From an uncultured Alphaproteobacteria bacterium (lineage in GTDB: Bacteria; Pseudomonadota; Alphaproteobacteria; Sphingomonadales; Sphingomonadaceae): a stretch of 23,365 bases of DNA. Below the pieces are notes generated by a model, which saw only the letters and a list, made by a program, of their open reading frames with translations, had not been told where the DNA came from and did not search any database. Location: NCBI GenBank assembly GCA_903939555.1, contig CAJAHV010000385.1, positions 1 through 23,365 on the forward strand. The letters run 5' to 3'. A program made the position numbers and the translations under genes. Positions 15,201 through 23,238 of the stretch are shown piece by piece; the stretch's first letter is position 1, and every line of letters starts with the position of its first letter.

Positions 15201-16595
15201 TCAGTCGGCGAGCGTGTGGACCAGTTCATCGAGATAATCACGGCCCTGAAGCAGCGATTTGATACGAATCCGTTCGTTCAGGCCATGCATGCCATTGCCA
15301 TCCGGGTCGATGAACAGGCCCGGCGCGCCATAGGTGGGAATGCCGATCGGCGACAGAAAAATGGCGTCGGTGGCGCCGGTCGACATTGTGACGCCGAAGG
15401 GCACACCGGGGAAATGTTTCTTCGCCAGCGCCTGCATTGGGCCGAGCACGGCAGGATTGAGCGGCGGAGACACCGCGACAGGGCGGATCGGTGGGGTCAG
15501 GGTGATGGCCATCTTGGGATTACCAATCACGGATGACAGTGTGGCCCGCACGCTTTCCGGGTCGGTGCCGGGGAACATGCGGCAGTTCACATTGGCGGTA
15601 GCCCGCTGAGCCAGTGCATTATTGGCATGCCCTGCCTCTACCAGCGTCGTCACGCAGGTGGTGCGCAGCGTCGAATGAAAGCTCGGGTCCTGGCTGACGA
15701 TGGCGTTGGCGGCGGTATCCTGCGGATTGGCGAGCAGCGCGGTGATGGCGGTGCCTAATTGCGGCGGGCTGGCCTTGGCCATCAGGCCGAAAAAGGCCCG
15801 GGTGGTATCGTTGAATTGCACCGGGAATTCGTGAGTATTGACCGCCACCATGGCGCGGGCAAGGTCGGTAATGGCATTGTCGGGTCGCGGCACGCTGCTG
15901 TGACCGCCGGGATTAGTGGCCTCCAGCTTGAAATTCTGTACGGTCTTTTCACCGACTTGGACGCCCTGGCCCATGGGCTTGCCGGCCTGGTCATAGCGGC
16001 CGCCGCCGCCTTCGTTGATGGCATATTCGGCGGCGATGAGATCGGGCTTGTTGCGGGCCAGCCAGTCGGCACCGTTGAAGGCGTTGGTGGTCTCCTCGCC
16101 ACAGGTCAGCGCCAGCTTCACGGTGCGGCGTGGTGTCTTGCCGGCGGTCTTGTAGCGGATCAGCGTGTCGGTCCAGATCGCCGCCTGCGACTTGTCGTCA
16201 AAGGTGCCGCGGCCATAGAAGAAGCCGTTTTCCTCGATCAGTTTGAAGGGGTCGCGGGTCCAATCCTCGCGCCGCGCCTCGACGACATCGAGATGACCGA
16301 GCAACAAGATGGCCTTCGCCTTTCTATCGCTGCCATGCAGGATGGCGACGATGCCGCCTTCCTTCGGGTGCTCGGGCGTGGCGAAAAGAGTGATGTCGGC
16401 AGCCGTGTAGCCAGCCGCCTGCAAACGGGTGCCGAGCCGTTCCGCCGCCAGCGTGCAACTGCCGGCCGATAGGGTGGTGTTGGTCTCCATCAGCTCCTTG
16501 TAGAGATCGCGAAAAGCGGTTTGGTCGGCGCGCAGCGGTTGCGCGGCTACCGGAGCGGCAAGAACTGCGGCAAGCAGCAGGGCTTTTAAGGTCAC
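15201..16595 (-). CDS. Exported M20 family metallopeptidase (copy 3 of a tandem triplet)
   Basis: This 464-aa protein has a Sec signal peptide (A-L-L-L-A-A-V-L-A-A-P-V-A-A-Q), so it acts in the periplasm or outside the cell. Predicted di-zinc ligands and catalytic residues are H101 in G-H-L-D-V-V, D133 in T-F-D-D-K, E167-E168 in T-C-G-E-E, E195 in I-N-E-G-G and the C-terminal histidine in M-H-G-L-N-E. The lid domain carries N-P-G-G-H-S-S-V-P-R-P-D-N-A. Four cysteines (G-S-C-T-L, T-C-G-E-E, T-T-C-V and N-C-R-M-F) recur in all three copies. The family cleaves peptides or N-acyl amino acids; the substrate here is unknown. The start overlaps the previous copy's stop by 4 bases. The signal peptide argues against cytoplasmic DapE. 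Confidence 0.94.
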   Translation of the reverse strand: MTLKALLLAAVLAAPVAAQPLRADQTAFRDLYKELMETNTTLSAGSCTLAAERLGTRLQAAGYTAADITLFATPEHPKEGGIVAILHGSDRKAKAILLLGHLDVVEARREDWTRDPFKLIEENGFFYGRGTFDDKSQAAIWTDTLIRYKTAGKTPRRTVKLALTCGEETTNAFNGADWLARNKPDLIAAEYAINEGGGGRYDQAGKPMGQGVQVGEKTVQNFKLEATNPGGHSSVPRPDNAITDLARAMVAVNTHEFPVQFNDTTRAFFGLMAKASPPQLGTAITALLANPQDTAANAIVSQDPSFHSTLRTTCVTTLVEAGHANNALAQRATANVNCRMFPGTDPESVRATLSSVIGNPKMAITLTPPIRPVAVSPPLNPAVLGPMQALAKKHFPGVPFGVTMSTGATDAIFLSPIGIPTYGAPGLFIDPDGNGMHGLNERIRIKSLLQGRDYLDELVHTLAD

Positions 16596-18010
16596 TTGGC
16601 ATCCTTTGCATTGGCGTAGGCGGTGATGAGATCGAACAGATAGTCGCGCTCGGCATAAAGGCCGGCGACCGACTTGCGTTCATTAAGACCATGGACGCCA
16701 TTGCCATCGGGGTCGGAAAAGCGACCGGGTACGCCATAGGTGGGGATGCCAAGCGCGTTGAGAAAGCGGCCATCGGTGGCGCCAGTGCTCATCGCCGGCA
16801 GCACCGGTACACCGGGGAAATGTTTTTCGGCGAGCTTTCTGGCCGTGCCATAAACCAACGGCGTCAATGGCGGCGGTGGCGGCGTCGGGCTGATGTCGCC
16901 TGAGGGTGTGACGGTGATCGCCGGGTTGCCGGCCGCCCGCGCCAGTTGCATCCGCACATTTTCAACAGGGTCCCCGGGGAACATGCGGCAATTGACATTG
17001 GCACCGGCGCGTTGGGGGAGGGCATTGTTGGCGTGGCCGCCGTCGAGCATCGTTGCCACGCAAGTGGTGCGCAGCATTGAATGGAATGTGGGATCCTTTG
17101 AAACGACGGAATTGGCAGCATTGTCCTGCGGATTGGCGAGTAATCGTAGCATCGCCGCGCCGGTTTCGCCGCCGGTGAGCCGGGCTGTTTCCGTGAAATA
17201 GGCGCGGGTCGTGTCGCTGAACTGCACCGGAAACTCATAGGCGCCGATGCTGGAAAGGGCAGTTGCGAGTTCATAAATGGCATTATCGGGGCGTGGCCGG
17301 CTGCTATGGCCGCCGGGGTTGGTCGCCTCGATACGGAAGTCCTGATAGACTTTCTCGCCGGCCTGCATGCCCAGCGACACCGGCTTGCCATTCGTGTCGC
17401 GGATGCCAACGCTGCCTTCATTCAGGGCGAATTCGGCGTCGATCCAGTCCTTGTGCTCCTTGACCAGCCATTCGGCGCCGTTGAAGACATCGCCGTTGCC
17501 GCCTTCCTCGCCACAGGTCAGCGCCAGTTTCAACGGGCGGCGCAGCTTGGTGCCGGCGGCTTTCAGGCGCGCCATCGTGTCGGTGAAGATAGCGGCATGC
17601 GCCTTGTCATCGCTGGCGCCGCGGCCATAGAAATAGCCATCTTCCTCCACCATCACGAAGGGATCCCGCGTCCAGTCGGCGCGCTTCGCCTCGACGACAT
17701 CAAGGTGAGACAGCAGCAGGATCGCCCGCGCCTTGGGGTCAGTGCCCGGCAGCACTGCGACCAGCCCGCCTTCTCGCGGGTGGGTCGGCACACTGAACAA
17801 CTTGATGTCGTTGTCCTTAAAGCCCGCCGCCTTCAGCCTGGTCGCCATCTTTTCGGCCGCAAGCGTGCAACTGCCGTTCGAAAAGGCGGTATTGGTCTCG
17901 ATCAGTTCTTTGTACAGACCGCGAAACGCCGCCTGGTCGGGCCGGATATCGGCCGGAGCGGCAGTTGCCGGGGCGGCGAGCAGCAGCGCCGCAACAAGCA
18001 AAAACTTCAT
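16592..18010 (-). CDS. Exported M20 family metallopeptidase (copy 2 of a tandem triplet)
   Basis: This 472-aa paralogue of both neighbours has signal peptide K-F-L-L-V-A-A-L-L-L-A-A-P-A-T-A-A. Predicted metal and catalytic residues are intact: H102 in S-H-L-D-V-V, D134 in A-S-D-D-K, E168-E169 in T-C-G-E-E, E198 in L-N-E-G-S and the final V-H-G-L-N-E histidine. The four shared cysteines are also present. Differences from the other copies include a two-residue longer loop after G-E-E-G-G-N-G-D and a proline-rich P-T-P-P-P-P-P linker before the last catalytic segment. These are places where substrate choice could differ. Both ends overlap adjacent copies by 4 bases, so the three are translated as a unit. 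The exact substrate cannot be read from the sequence. Confidence 0.94.
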   Translation of the reverse strand: MKFLLVAALLLAAPATAAPADIRPDQAAFRGLYKELIETNTAFSNGSCTLAAEKMATRLKAAGFKDNDIKLFSVPTHPREGGLVAVLPGTDPKARAILLLSHLDVVEAKRADWTRDPFVMVEEDGYFYGRGASDDKAHAAIFTDTMARLKAAGTKLRRPLKLALTCGEEGGNGDVFNGAEWLVKEHKDWIDAEFALNEGSVGIRDTNGKPVSLGMQAGEKVYQDFRIEATNPGGHSSRPRPDNAIYELATALSSIGAYEFPVQFSDTTRAYFTETARLTGGETGAAMLRLLANPQDNAANSVVSKDPTFHSMLRTTCVATMLDGGHANNALPQRAGANVNCRMFPGDPVENVRMQLARAAGNPAITVTPSGDISPTPPPPPLTPLVYGTARKLAEKHFPGVPVLPAMSTGATDGRFLNALGIPTYGVPGRFSDPDGNGVHGLNERKSVAGLYAERDYLFDLITAYANAKDAK

Positions 18011-19407
18011 TTTACCCCCGCATAGGCTTTGACGAGATCAAAGAGATAGTCGCGTCCGGTCAGCAGCCATTTGACCGAGATGCGTTCATTAAGGCCATGG
18101 GCGTTGGTTGAGCCATCGCTGAACAGACCTGGCACGCCATAGGTCGGGACCCCGGCGGCGATCAGGAAGCGCGCATCGGTGGCACCAGTCGACATTGACG
18201 GCACTATCGGCACGTCAGGAAAATGCCGTTTCGCTAGCGCCGCCGCCTTGTCATAGACTTCGCCGGCGAGCGCTGGCGGTGCGTTGACCGGGTTGACCGG
18301 CGGAACCGAGACGATGCTGACCGGGGCATCGCCGATGGCGGCCTGCAACCGTGCGCCGACGTCAGCGGGGGTGTCGGTGGGAAACATCCGGCAATTGATG
18401 TTGGCAAAGGCCCGCTGCGGCAGGGCGTTGATGGCATGGCCGCCTTCTATCTGGGTGGCGACGCAGGTGGTGCGCAACAGCGAATGAAAGCGCGGATCCT
18501 TCGACACAATGGCATCGGCGGCTTTGTCATCGGGATTGGCAACGAGTTTCAGCATGGCGTCGCCCATCGGCCCCGGGGTCATCTTGCCGAGCGCGGTGAA
18601 GCTGGCGCGGGTCACTTCGCTCATACGGATGGGGAATTCATAGGCACCGATGCGGCTCATCGCCGTCGACAGCGCGTAAATTGCATTGTCAGGGCGCGGC
18701 ACCGAACTGTGGCCACCGGGGTTGAGCGCTTCGACCTTGAAATTCTGACTTACCTTTTCGCCGGCTTGGAAGCTCAACGCCAGCGGCGTGCCATCGGGTT
18801 TCAGCGCGCCGCCGCCGCCTTCGTTGAGCGCGAAATCAGCCTTGATCCAGTCAGGGTGTTTCTCGATCAGCCAGCGGACATTGTTGATGCGCGCGCCCGA
18901 TTCCTCGCCGCAGCTGAGCAACAGCTTGATGGTGCGCTTCGGCTTGGCGCCGGCTGCCTTCAACCGCACCATTGCGTCGGTCCAGATCGCCGCCTGCGAC
19001 TTGTCATCTGCGGCGCCACGGGCATAGAACCAGCCGTCTTCCTCGATCAGGGTGAAGGGATCGCGCGTCCAGTCCTCGCGCTTGGCCTCCACCACGTCGA
19101 GATGGGCGAGCAGCATTACCGTGCCTGATTTGGCATCGCTGCCGGCAAAGGTGGCGATCAATCCGCCATCGAGTGGCAGGCCTTCGGGAACAAAGATATT
19201 GAGATCGGCATCGGCAAAGCCTGCCGCCTTGAGCCGGGCTGCCATGCGCGTTGCGGCGAGCGTGCAATCGCCGCTGCTGTGGGTGGTGTTCGTCTCGACG
19301 AGTTCTTTGTAGAGGCTGCGAAACGCCGGCTCACCGGGCCCTTCGGTAGCGAGCGACGGAGTGGCAAGGCTGGCCGCAGCGATGGCGGCAACAAGAATAA
19401 GGCGCAC
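18007..19407 (-). CDS. Exported M20 family metallopeptidase (copy 1 of a tandem triplet)
   Basis: This is the first of the three in transcription order, 466 aa. I chose GTG 19407 because it has a GGGGAAG ribosome binding site about 6 bases upstream and gives a clean signal peptide (R-L-I-L-V-A-A-I-A-A-A-S-L-A-T-P-S-L-A). A longer frame from 19464 would add an uncleavable-looking leader. Predicted active-site residues are H102, D134 (A-A-D-D-K), E168-E169 (S-C-G-E-E), E196 (N-E-G-G-G-G) and the A-H-G-L-N-E histidine. It is separated from dapD by 87 bases in which I saw no clear promoter or terminator. It shares the order of motifs and four cysteines with the two downstream copies, consistent with tandem duplication. 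Confidence 0.94.
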   Translation of the reverse strand: MRLILVAAIAAASLATPSLATEGPGEPAFRSLYKELVETNTTHSSGDCTLAATRMAARLKAAGFADADLNIFVPEGLPLDGGLIATFAGSDAKSGTVMLLAHLDVVEAKREDWTRDPFTLIEEDGWFYARGAADDKSQAAIWTDAMVRLKAAGAKPKRTIKLLLSCGEESGARINNVRWLIEKHPDWIKADFALNEGGGGALKPDGTPLALSFQAGEKVSQNFKVEALNPGGHSSVPRPDNAIYALSTAMSRIGAYEFPIRMSEVTRASFTALGKMTPGPMGDAMLKLVANPDDKAADAIVSKDPRFHSLLRTTCVATQIEGGHAINALPQRAFANINCRMFPTDTPADVGARLQAAIGDAPVSIVSVPPVNPVNAPPALAGEVYDKAAALAKRHFPDVPIVPSMSTGATDARFLIAAGVPTYGVPGLFSDGSTNAHGLNERISVKWLLTGRDYLFDLVKAYAGVK

Positions 19408-19494
19408 GATGACTTCCCCGGGATGACTGCCGTCAATCTGGCGGCAAAGTCCTGCCCGGGGCAAGGGGCAATATTGTGCACCGGCTGGTGGCGT

Positions 19495-20328
19495 TCAGTC
19501 GCGCAGCAATTCATTGATGCCGGTCTTGCTGCGCGTCTGGGCATCGACGGTCTTGACGATGACGCCGCAATACAGGCCGGGGCCGGGCGAACCGTCGGGC
19601 AGCGGCTTGCCGGGCATGGTGCCCGACACGACGACGGCATAAGGCGGCACCTTGCCAATATGCACTTCGCCTGTGGCCCGATCGACGACCTTGGTCGAGG
19701 CGCCGAGATAGACACCCATCGACAGCACGGCGCCTTCGCCGACCTGCACGCCTTCGGCGACTTCGGCGCGGGCGCCGATGAAGGCGCCATCCCCGATGAT
19801 CACCGGCCCGGCCTGCAAGGGCTCAAGCACGCCGCCGATGCCGGCGCCACCCGACAGATGCACGCCTTCGCCGATCTGGGCGCAGCTTCCAACGGTCGCC
19901 CAGGTGTCGACCATGGTGCCCTTCCCGACGCGGGCGCCGATGTTGACAAAACTGGGCATTAGGATGGCGCCCGGCGCGATGTAGGCACCGCGACGGACGA
20001 TGGCGCCGGGAACAGCGCGGAAGCCGGCGGCGCGGAAGCGCGCATCGTTCCAGCCGTGGAATTTCAATGGAACCTTGTCGTACCAGTTGCTGCCGCCTGG
20101 CCCTTCGATGACGCCGCTGTCGTTGAGCCGGAAGCTGAGCAGTGCCGCCTTCTTCAGCCATTGGTTGACGCGCCAGCCACCGGCACCATCGGGTTCGGCG
20201 ACGCGCAATTCGCCGGCATCCATGGCGGCGATGGCGGCTTCGACTGCATCGCGGACTTCGCCGGTGGTGGCGAAGGACAGGCCGTCGCGCGCCTCCCATG
20301 CGGCGTTGATGGTGGCTTCGATGCTCAT
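19495..20328 (-). CDS. dapD: 2,3,4,5-tetrahydropyridine-2,6-dicarboxylate N-succinyltransferase
   Basis: DapD transfers succinate from succinyl-CoA to tetrahydrodipicolinate in the succinylase branch of lysine and meso-diaminopimelate synthesis, in the cytoplasm. It has 277 aa. An N-terminal helical domain (W-R-V-N-Q-W-L-K-K-A-A-L-L-S-F-R-L) precedes the left-handed beta-helix of hexapeptide repeats at about residues 105-230. The diagnostic segments are M-P-S-F-V-N-I-G-A, G-T-M-V-D-T-W-A-T-V-G-S-C-A-Q-I-G and G-G-V-L-E-P-L-Q-A. The C-terminal G-L-Y-C-G-V-I-V-K is also typical. It overlaps the upstream nucleotidase gene by 4 bases. The enzyme acting after DapD and DapC, desuccinylase DapE, is not recognisable in this window. 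Confidence 0.98.
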   Translation of the reverse strand: MSIEATINAAWEARDGLSFATTGEVRDAVEAAIAAMDAGELRVAEPDGAGGWRVNQWLKKAALLSFRLNDSGVIEGPGGSNWYDKVPLKFHGWNDARFRAAGFRAVPGAIVRRGAYIAPGAILMPSFVNIGARVGKGTMVDTWATVGSCAQIGEGVHLSGGAGIGGVLEPLQAGPVIIGDGAFIGARAEVAEGVQVGEGAVLSMGVYLGASTKVVDRATGEVHIGKVPPYAVVVSGTMPGKPLPDGSPGPGLYCGVIVKTVDAQTRSKTGINELLRD

Positions 20329-20993
20329 GTTCTGGTCTCCAGTTCGGCAACCACGCCTGCCAGCCAGCTGGCAACGTCGGGGATGATCAGGTCGATATGG
20401 TCGCGGCGTTCGTCAGGGCCCTGCTCGGAGCCGTTGTCGATCCACACTGTCGTCATGCCGATCGCCTGAGCATGGATCAGGTTGCGCGCCATGTCCTCGA
20501 CAAAGACGGCGCGGGTCGGGTTGATGCCGTGCGTGTCACACATGCTGGCATAGGCCGGTGCCTGCGGTTTCGGCACGTAGCCGAGCGCATGGATGTCGTG
20601 GAGCGCATCGAAACTGTCTGACAGGCCGAGCCGGGCGAGCACGCGTTCGGCGTAAGGGGCATCGGCATTGGTAAAGACAAATTTCCGGCCCGGCAGCCGC
20701 GCGATGAGATCGGCAAGTTCGGGGTGTGGCGCGACGACCTCGATATCGACATCATGGACAAAGGCGAGGAATTCGTGCGGATCGACGCCATATTCGGCCA
20801 TCAGCCCCGGCAATGTCATGCCGTGCGAGTGGAAAAAGCTCTTCTGCACGGTCCAGGCGGCCTGCGGGTCAAGCCCGAGCAGGTTCTGGATATAAACTCC
20901 CATCTTGGCGTCGATCTGGGGAAACAGGCTCGCGCTCGCTGGATAGAGCGTGTTGTCGAGATCGAAGATCCAGCTGTTGATATGGCCAAGCAT
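20325..20993 (-). CDS. HAD-family pyrimidine 5'-nucleotidase
   Basis: This 222-aa cytoplasmic HAD phosphatase is of the pyrimidine 5'-nucleotidase type (SDT1/YjjG-like). HAD motif I is F-D-L-D-N-T-L-Y at about residues 10-17, with the nucleophilic aspartate; the Y after D-N-T-L is common in this group. Motif II is F-V-F-T-N-A-D, motif III is the lysine in Y-V-P-K-P-Q, and motif IV is F-V-E-D-M-A-R-N. The helical cap is short (K-M-G-V-Y-I-Q-N-L-L-G-L). Members dephosphorylate UMP/CMP or related nucleotides, but the exact substrate is not readable. It is commonly found beside dapD in sphingomonads, as I recall, and overlaps it here by 4 bases. Confidence 0.93.
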   Translation of the reverse strand: MLGHINSWIFDLDNTLYPASASLFPQIDAKMGVYIQNLLGLDPQAAWTVQKSFFHSHGMTLPGLMAEYGVDPHEFLAFVHDVDIEVVAPHPELADLIARLPGRKFVFTNADAPYAERVLARLGLSDSFDALHDIHALGYVPKPQAPAYASMCDTHGINPTRAVFVEDMARNLIHAQAIGMTTVWIDNGSEQGPDERRDHIDLIIPDVASWLAGVVAELETRT

Positions 20994-20996
20994 CCG

Positions 20997-21009
20997 CCGC
21001 TGTTAGCGG
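20997..21009 (-). promoter_or_regulatory. Short hairpin just before the nucleotidase start codon
   Basis: CCGCT and AGCGG (5-base arms, 3-base loop) lie in the 17-base gap between the carotenoid oxygenase stop and the nucleotidase ATG. In the transcript it would end three bases before the start codon and might limit ribosome access, tying translation to the gene upstream. The structure is small and the role is inference. Confidence 0.3.
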
Positions 21010-21010
21010 G

Positions 21011-22411
21011 CTATGCTGCGGGCCGCCAGTGGCAGTGAAAGCCGCCGGGAATTCGCGCCGGCATGCGAATAATTGCCACCGGGCCATCGGCGAGATGCCC
21101 GGCGTCCATGACGAGCAGTGCGCTTTCGTTGCGCTGCTGGTCCCATTTCAGCGCCAGCAGCCAGCCATCAGTTTCGGCGGCGCCCCGAGGCACGAACACC
21201 GGTTCGCCAAGGTATGCACCGTCACCCGCGTCGAAACTGTCGCGCGCACCACTTTCGACATCGATGCGAGCGAGCATGTCGAAGCCATCGGTGCGGCCCG
21301 CGGTCGGCCGTGCCGTGCCATTGGCATAGGTGGCGCGATAAGGCTGACCCTGGCGACGATCATCGATGCGCGGGAACTGCACGTCGAGCGGATCAATGGT
21401 TTCGGCCCTCATTCCGGTCTTGCCGATCACCCAGCGCCGCATGGCGAAGCGCGATTCCTCATGCGTTGGCAGGCTGCCATCGGCGCCGGGCATCAACGGC
21501 GCACGCGGCGAACCCGCGACATCGATGACGATCTCGTCGCCGCGTTCAAAGGCATTGGCGCTGTGGAACATGAAGCAGGCGTCGCTTTCCACCCAGCGCA
21601 GGTCGGCGGCGGTGCCGCCCTTGGGCATGATACCGAAATAGCTGGTGCGGTTGCCCTCCCATGCCGCCATAGGGCCACCGCGCATGGCGCGCGCCATGTC
21701 GATGACGACGGGCAGGCACGGGAAGATGACGAAATTTTCCGTCATCATGAAGTCGTGCATCATGCTGCAATAAGGCTGGTCGAGGAAGGTCGTGTGTGTC
21801 GGGCGGCCATGCGCGTCGATGATGTTGTAGCGGATGGCGGTGGAGGCCGGACCCTTGGCGCTGTAGCCGAAGGCGTGTAGGTCGCCGGTGGTGGGGCAGG
21901 TCTTGGGGTGCGCGGTGAACGGCCCGGCTGCGGCGCCGCCGAAGGTCTCACTGCCCAGCGTGTCGAGGCTGTCGGGGTCCATGGCGACCGGAGGGCAGCC
22001 TTCCATCAACGCATAAAGCTTGTCGCCATGCGGCCAGATATGCGTGTTGGCGGTGCTGTAATCCATCGGATTGGCTTCGGCTTCATTGAAGCGCGGGTTG
22101 CCGAAGACGCCGAACAGCCGCTTGCCGGCGGCGCGCTCGGCAAGAAATTTGGGGGTGCGGACCCAGCGATTCTTCAGGCTGGCCTTGCCGTGGGCGATGC
22201 GCACCGCAAAGACCATGCCGTCGCCATCGAAGACATGGTAGCGATCATCGGCATGCGGCGGAAACTGCGGGTCGGGGCCGTTGCGGTAGAAGGTGCCGGC
22301 CAGCCCGGCGGGCAAGCTGCCTTCCACCACCAGGTCGGGAGCGTCGAGCTCGGCATGAAACGGCGCGTAATAGCCATTGAGCGCCGGATCATTGCCAAAA
22401 GGGCCGACCAT
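21011..22411 (-). CDS. Carotenoid oxygenase family protein (non-heme iron dioxygenase)
   Basis: This 466-aa enzyme of the carotenoid/stilbene cleavage family splits a C=C bond of a polyene or stilbene with O2. The four iron-binding histidines are visible: H168 (T-A-H-P-K), H219 (M-M-H-D-F), H283 (F-M-F-H-S-A-N-A) and H459 (G-G-F-H-C-H-W). The N-terminal G-T-F-Y-R-N-G-P-D-P and H-V-F-D-G-D-G-M-V segments are family hallmarks. Start ATG 22411 has a strong GGGAGAAG ribosome binding site; the open frame extends upstream but without family-like sequence. There is no signal peptide. Substrate (carotenoid, apocarotenoid or lignin-derived stilbene) cannot be told from sequence alone. It is first in the probable operon, 17 bases before the nucleotidase gene, and divergent from pdeM. 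Confidence 0.96.
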   Translation of the reverse strand: MVGPFGNDPALNGYYAPFHAELDAPDLVVEGSLPAGLAGTFYRNGPDPQFPPHADDRYHVFDGDGMVFAVRIAHGKASLKNRWVRTPKFLAERAAGKRLFGVFGNPRFNEAEANPMDYSTANTHIWPHGDKLYALMEGCPPVAMDPDSLDTLGSETFGGAAAGPFTAHPKTCPTTGDLHAFGYSAKGPASTAIRYNIIDAHGRPTHTTFLDQPYCSMMHDFMMTENFVIFPCLPVVIDMARAMRGGPMAAWEGNRTSYFGIMPKGGTAADLRWVESDACFMFHSANAFERGDEIVIDVAGSPRAPLMPGADGSLPTHEESRFAMRRWVIGKTGMRAETIDPLDVQFPRIDDRRQGQPYRATYANGTARPTAGRTDGFDMLARIDVESGARDSFDAGDGAYLGEPVFVPRGAAETDGWLLALKWDQQRNESALLVMDAGHLADGPVAIIRMPARIPGGFHCHWRPAA

Positions 22412-22478
22412 CACACTTCTCCCATCACAAGATGGCCATGCTAGCGAATCCCGGTGACAGTTGCGACCGCACGAAAAA

Positions 22479-22486
22479 GGGGGGGG
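22479..22486 (+). repeat. Eight-base G tract in the divergent intergenic region
   Basis: Five A followed by eight G (22474-22486) lie about 40 bases before the pdeM start, in the 114-base region shared with the carotenoid oxygenase gene. Homopolymers this long can vary in length by slippage. I found no convincing promoter hexamers around it. Confidence 0.5.
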
Positions 22487-22525
22487 CAACTTGCCTGCAC
22501 ACGGCAAAACCGGCAAGACGCCTCA

Positions 22526-23203
22526 ATGTCTGTTTCCCTTTCGTTGGCAGGCGAAACGCTGGTCCCGCTGGCTTGCGGCGCGCTGCATTGGCCGGCGCAG
22601 GCGATGTTGGTCGTCGCCGACCTGCATTTTGAAAAAGCGTCGGCCTTTGCCCGGCGCGGCTGGTTGCTGCCGCCTTATGATAGTGCCGATACCGTTGGCT
22701 GGTTGATCGATGCGCTTGCCGCCACCGGGGCAGTGCGTGTGGTGTGCCTGGGTGATTCGTTCCATGACCGTGACGGTCCCGGCCGATTGCCCTCTGGTCC
22801 GGCTGCGGCGTTGACAATGCTGATCCATGATCTCGACTGGTTGTGGATAACCGGCAATCATGATGATGGCGCGGCCACTGCCATGGGTGGGCGTGTTGCC
22901 GAACAGGCCCGCGTCGGGCCAATTTGGTTGCGCCACGAAGCCGTGCCGGGTGCCGGTGAACCCGAACTATCGGGGCATTTTCACCCCAAGGTGGCGGTGA
23001 TGGCGCGTCGTCGCCGCATCGTGCGGCGTTGTTTTGCCTTGTCGCAAACCAAGCTCATCCTGCCCGCTTATGGTGCATTTACTGGCGGGCTCGATATTGC
23101 TGATCCGGCGATACTGGCTGTACTCGATGGCCCGGTGACGGCCTTGGTGCCAGAGGTGGGCCGGCTGCTGCGCTTTCCGGTGCCGCGGCCGGGTAACGCA
23201 TAA
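22526..23203 (+). CDS. pdeM: Ligase-associated DNA damage response endonuclease PdeM
   Basis: This 225-aa calcineurin-like metallophosphoesterase belongs to the bacterial DNA-repair set that also includes an ATP-dependent DNA ligase, a helicase (Lhr type) and a nuclease. The di-metal motifs are present in order: V-A-D-L-H-F-E-K (D32 and H34), L-G-D-S-F-H-D, I-T-G-N-H-D-D and L-S-G-H-F-H-P-K. S-Q-T-K-L-I-L-P-A-Y-G-A-F-T-G-G is characteristic of PdeM. I chose ATG 22526; the frame continues upstream but that part does not resemble the family. No partner gene is visible on the left, where the neighbour is divergent. A partner could lie to the right, outside the window. Confidence 0.94.
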   Translation: MSVSLSLAGETLVPLACGALHWPAQAMLVVADLHFEKASAFARRGWLLPPYDSADTVGWLIDALAATGAVRVVCLGDSFHDRDGPGRLPSGPAAALTMLIHDLDWLWITGNHDDGAATAMGGRVAEQARVGPIWLRHEAVPGAGEPELSGHFHPKVAVMARRRRIVRRCFALSQTKLILPAYGAFTGGLDIADPAILAVLDGPVTALVPEVGRLLRFPVPRPGNA

Positions 23204-23238
23204 AAGTCGACAATGGTGGCGCCGCAGCGCTTGTAACC

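Noticed and set aside
15201..19407. Annotating one of the M20 genes as dapE because it follows dapD
   Set aside because: All three carry signal peptides, are about 90 residues longer than typical DapE, and share cysteines suited to an oxidising compartment.
22842..22850. TGTGGATAA, a perfect DnaA-box match
   Set aside because: It is a single copy inside the pdeM coding region, where it encodes part of W-I-T-G-N. There are no further boxes or AT-rich stretch, so it is not an origin.
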